A DNA stretch of 64,000 nucleotides from Erythrophleum ivorense (Eukaryota; Streptophyta; Magnoliopsida; Fabales; Fabaceae). The notes under the pieces were generated by a model. That model did not search any database. It was not told where the DNA came from and worked only from the letters and a program-made list of their open reading frames with translations. The first letter of the stretch is position 1; every line of letters starts with the position of its first letter. Below are positions 62,115 through 64,000 of this stretch, piece by piece. The stretch spans positions 62,001 to 126,000 of the forward strand of contig JAIUCV010000023.1 in assembly GCA_026724425.1 (NCBI GenBank), read 5' to 3'. A program made the position numbers and the translations under genes.

Positions 62115-64000
62115 ATGGCAATCTCCAATATTCCCATTTCAAAAAGAGTAGTAATACTAATACTGTTATGGAATACCTTTGCCTTGTTCCCCGTTGCTAT
62201 TGCCAGCTCCACAACCAAGAAAGGAACGAATTCATCGTCCATTTACAAGAAGGCAAATGCCATGCATAAAAGCCATTGGCTGTCATTTAGTGGCTTGATC
62301 CCCAAAGCTAATGCCAGTCGTACTAGAAGCATAGCAACAAATTCATCGTCCATTTTTGAAGAGGAGGAAAATGCTTTGCGCCAGAGCCAGTGGTGGAATA
62401 GCAGTCGCCCCAATTTCTCCAAACGTTGTAAATGGGACGGTATTTACTGCAATGAATTTGGAAGCATTATTCAGATTTATGGACCAAAGTTGTCTGCCTC
62501 ACGACCTCAACTCGAAAATATGAACTGGACTGCATTCCCTAATTTAGAGGTGCTGTTCCTTAGCGGAATGGGATTGGAGGGACGCATACCATACCAGATG
62601 GGAGGTCTTCAAAAGGTCTTCTATCTAAACTTGTCTAATAACAGCCTTACTGGTGAGTTACCTGCTACTCTTGCAAATCTCACTGAACTTCAGTACTTTG
62701 ATGTTTCTAACAACTTTATTAGTGGTGTGATACCTTCATTCTCGGGTGATATGAACAGTCTCATATATATGGTCCTGTCCACTAATAATCTTTCTGGTCC
62801 AATTCCTTCAAGCATAGGAAAATTAATCGGTCTAAAGTATCTTTCCTTTGGCTTCAACCATATAAGTGGCTCTATCCCATTGACATTGGGAAATTTGTCC
62901 AATTTGAAGTTTTTGGATCTTAGTGTCAATAATCTCCATGGCCCTATTCCTATGTCTTTGTATGAACTAACTAATTTGACAAGAATCGATCTCCATTCAA
63001 ATCAAATAACTGGTTTCATACCCCCCCAAATTGGACAACTCTTCAATCTTGAAGCTTTAGACCTCTCGCAGAACAAGCTAAATGGAAGTATACCACTAGA
63101 AATTGGAGATTTCAAAATACTAAGAAGTTTAGATCTATCAAGTAATAAAATATCTGGTTTCATACCGCCCCAGATTGGACGACTCCTCAATCTTGAAGCA
63201 TTAGACCTCTCGCAGAACAAGCTAAATGAAAGTATACCCCTTCAAGTGGGTCGCCTTCTTCTTATGGTTGGCAACTTCAGTCAAAATAAGATTAGTGGAG
63301 CTATTCCATTTACTTTGGGCAATTTACCAAACAAATGTATATTGGATTTAAGCTTCAATAATCTCATTGGGAACATACCTAAAGAGCTTGCTGCGCTGAA
63401 GCACATCAACTTGTCATACAACAATCTCAGTGGCTTTGTCCCGAAAGAAATTTATTGCTCTTTTCCTCATGACATGTTATATGGTAATCAAGAGTTACTT
63501 GGTCTACAGAACAATCTTTCTCGTTCTTGCCAGGCCTTTGTTCCTGCTAAAAACTCAAAGCATTACTTGAGGATCATTCTGCCTTTGACAATTTTTCTTA
63601 GCATCCTATTTATTGTGGCCTTGATCATTTCTTATTATTCAGGCAAGAAAACAAGAATAGAGGAAAGGATAGCAAAGAATGGAGACATATTCTCAATATG
63701 GAATTATGATGGTAAAATTGCATATGAAGATATCATTAGAGCTACAGAAGACTTTCATATCAAGTATTGTATAGGAACTGGTGCCTATGGAAGTGTGTAC
63801 AGGGCATCACTTACTAGTGGCAGAATTGTTGCATTGAAAAAACTTCATAGAAGAGAATCTCAAGACCACTCTTTTGCTAAAAGTTTTCATAATGAAGTGA
63901 AGATGTTGACTGAAATCCGACACCGCAACATTGTAAAGCTTCATGGTTTTTGTCTGCACAATCAATGCATGTTTCTCATCTATGAATACATGGAAAGAGG
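62115..64000 (+). CDS. MIK2-like LRR receptor Ser/Thr kinase, copy 2 (5' part, runs off the window)
   Basis: The frame is open from the signal-peptide Met (MAISNIPISKRVVIL) to the window end, 628 codons, with no stop or shift. Domains: signal peptide (1-31), a duplicated post-signal segment (about 32-80), LRR cap with CKWDGIYC (about 102), about twelve LRRs (135-455), a transmembrane helix (487-510), and the kinase from P-loop GTGAYG (554-559) to the MERG tract. It closely resembles copy 1 but has one extra 48-residue block of two LRRs (about 335-382) and about 37 extra residues after the signal peptide. The rest of the kinase, with the intron and last exon, lies beyond 64000. Its role should be as for copy 1, possibly with different ligand fit. 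Confidence 0.92.
   Translation, partial: MAISNIPISKRVVILILLWNTFALFPVAIASSTTKKGTNSSSIYKKANAMHKSHWLSFSGLIPKANASRTRSIATNSSSIFEEEENALRQSQWWNSSRPNFSKRCKWDGIYCNEFGSIIQIYGPKLSASRPQLENMNWTAFPNLEVLFLSGMGLEGRIPYQMGGLQKVFYLNLSNNSLTGELPATLANLTELQYFDVSNNFISGVIPSFSGDMNSLIYMVLSTNNLSGPIPSSIGKLIGLKYLSFGFNHISGSIPLTLGNLSNLKFLDLSVNNLHGPIPMSLYELTNLTRIDLHSNQITGFIPPQIGQLFNLEALDLSQNKLNGSIPLEIGDFKILRSLDLSSNKISGFIPPQIGRLLNLEALDLSQNKLNESIPLQVGRLLLMVGNFSQNKISGAIPFTLGNLPNKCILDLSFNNLIGNIPKELAALKHINLSYNNLSGFVPKEIYCSFPHDMLYGNQELLGLQNNLSRSCQAFVPAKNSKHYLRIILPLTIFLSILFIVALIISYYSGKKTRIEERIAKNGDIFSIWNYDGKIAYEDIIRATEDFHIKYCIGTGAYGSVYRASLTSGRIVALKKLHRRESQDHSFAKSFHNEVKMLTEIRHRNIVKLHGFCLHNQCMFLIYEYMER

Noticed and set aside
62690..63220. 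Minus-strand open frames within receptor kinase copy 2
   Set aside because: They are antisense shadows of the LRR repeats; the internal similarity of the frames follows from the repeats on the plus strand.

Overview
The window is nuclear DNA of a flowering plant, most likely a woody eudicot. It is AT-rich, has very few genes, and is packed with nested and decayed transposable elements (Ty3/gypsy LTR elements, an L1-type LINE, an hAT element, a MITE). The only convincing cellular genes are two tandem copies of a leucine-rich-repeat receptor kinase of the MIK2-like (LRR-XII/MDIS1-interacting receptor like kinase 2) type. Nothing in the sequence identifies the species.

Layout. 1-1.1 kb: non-coding, LTR-like. 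1.1-8.6 kb: decayed Ty3/gypsy chromovirus with gag, pol, chromodomain and a 2.9 kb 3' LTR, but no matching 5' LTR. 8.7-17.4 kb: minus-strand LINE split by a 5.5 kb LTR element (9708-15229, 5-bp target duplication TTATA). 17.5-21.3 kb: hAT element with a broken BED/DUF659/dimerisation transposase. 21.3-25.5 kb: intergenic DNA, an orphan promoter-like block, and a decayed third copy of the receptor-kinase upstream region. 25.5-31.1 kb: a three-layer nest, a MITE with 8-bp duplication ATTGTGAC split by a minus-strand LTR that is itself split by a 2.0 kb solo LTR (duplication GGCAT). 31.1-34.4 kb: decayed LTR-like DNA. 34.4-42.1 kb: duplication unit 1 with a relic kinase exon and receptor kinase copy 1 (two exons, 755 codons). 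42.1-50.5 kb: intergenic DNA with an LTR-like stretch, a small gene-like island and trinucleotide repeats. 50.5-53.2 kb: solo LTR of the chromovirus family with target duplication CCTTG. 54.0-56.6 kb: a 3'-truncated LTR of the 9708-15229 family that ends exactly where duplication unit 2 starts. 56.6-64.0 kb: unit 2 with its own relic exon and receptor kinase copy 2, open to the window edge.

Function. The receptor kinases should sit in the plasma membrane, sense an extracellular ligand through the LRR ectodomain and signal through a cytoplasmic Ser/Thr kinase. Both copies keep a perfect inverted pair of W-boxes about 380 bp upstream of the ATG, which fits WRKY-controlled, defence-type expression (inference). 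They have diverged in LRR number, in the N-terminal region and in the core promoter. No mobile element here looks autonomous.

The most unusual signal is an array of paired 10-bp dyads (ideal form CGCCGCGGCG and its C-to-T/G-to-A derivatives) in LTR or LTR-like DNA at four places. I found no previously unknown defence or coding system.
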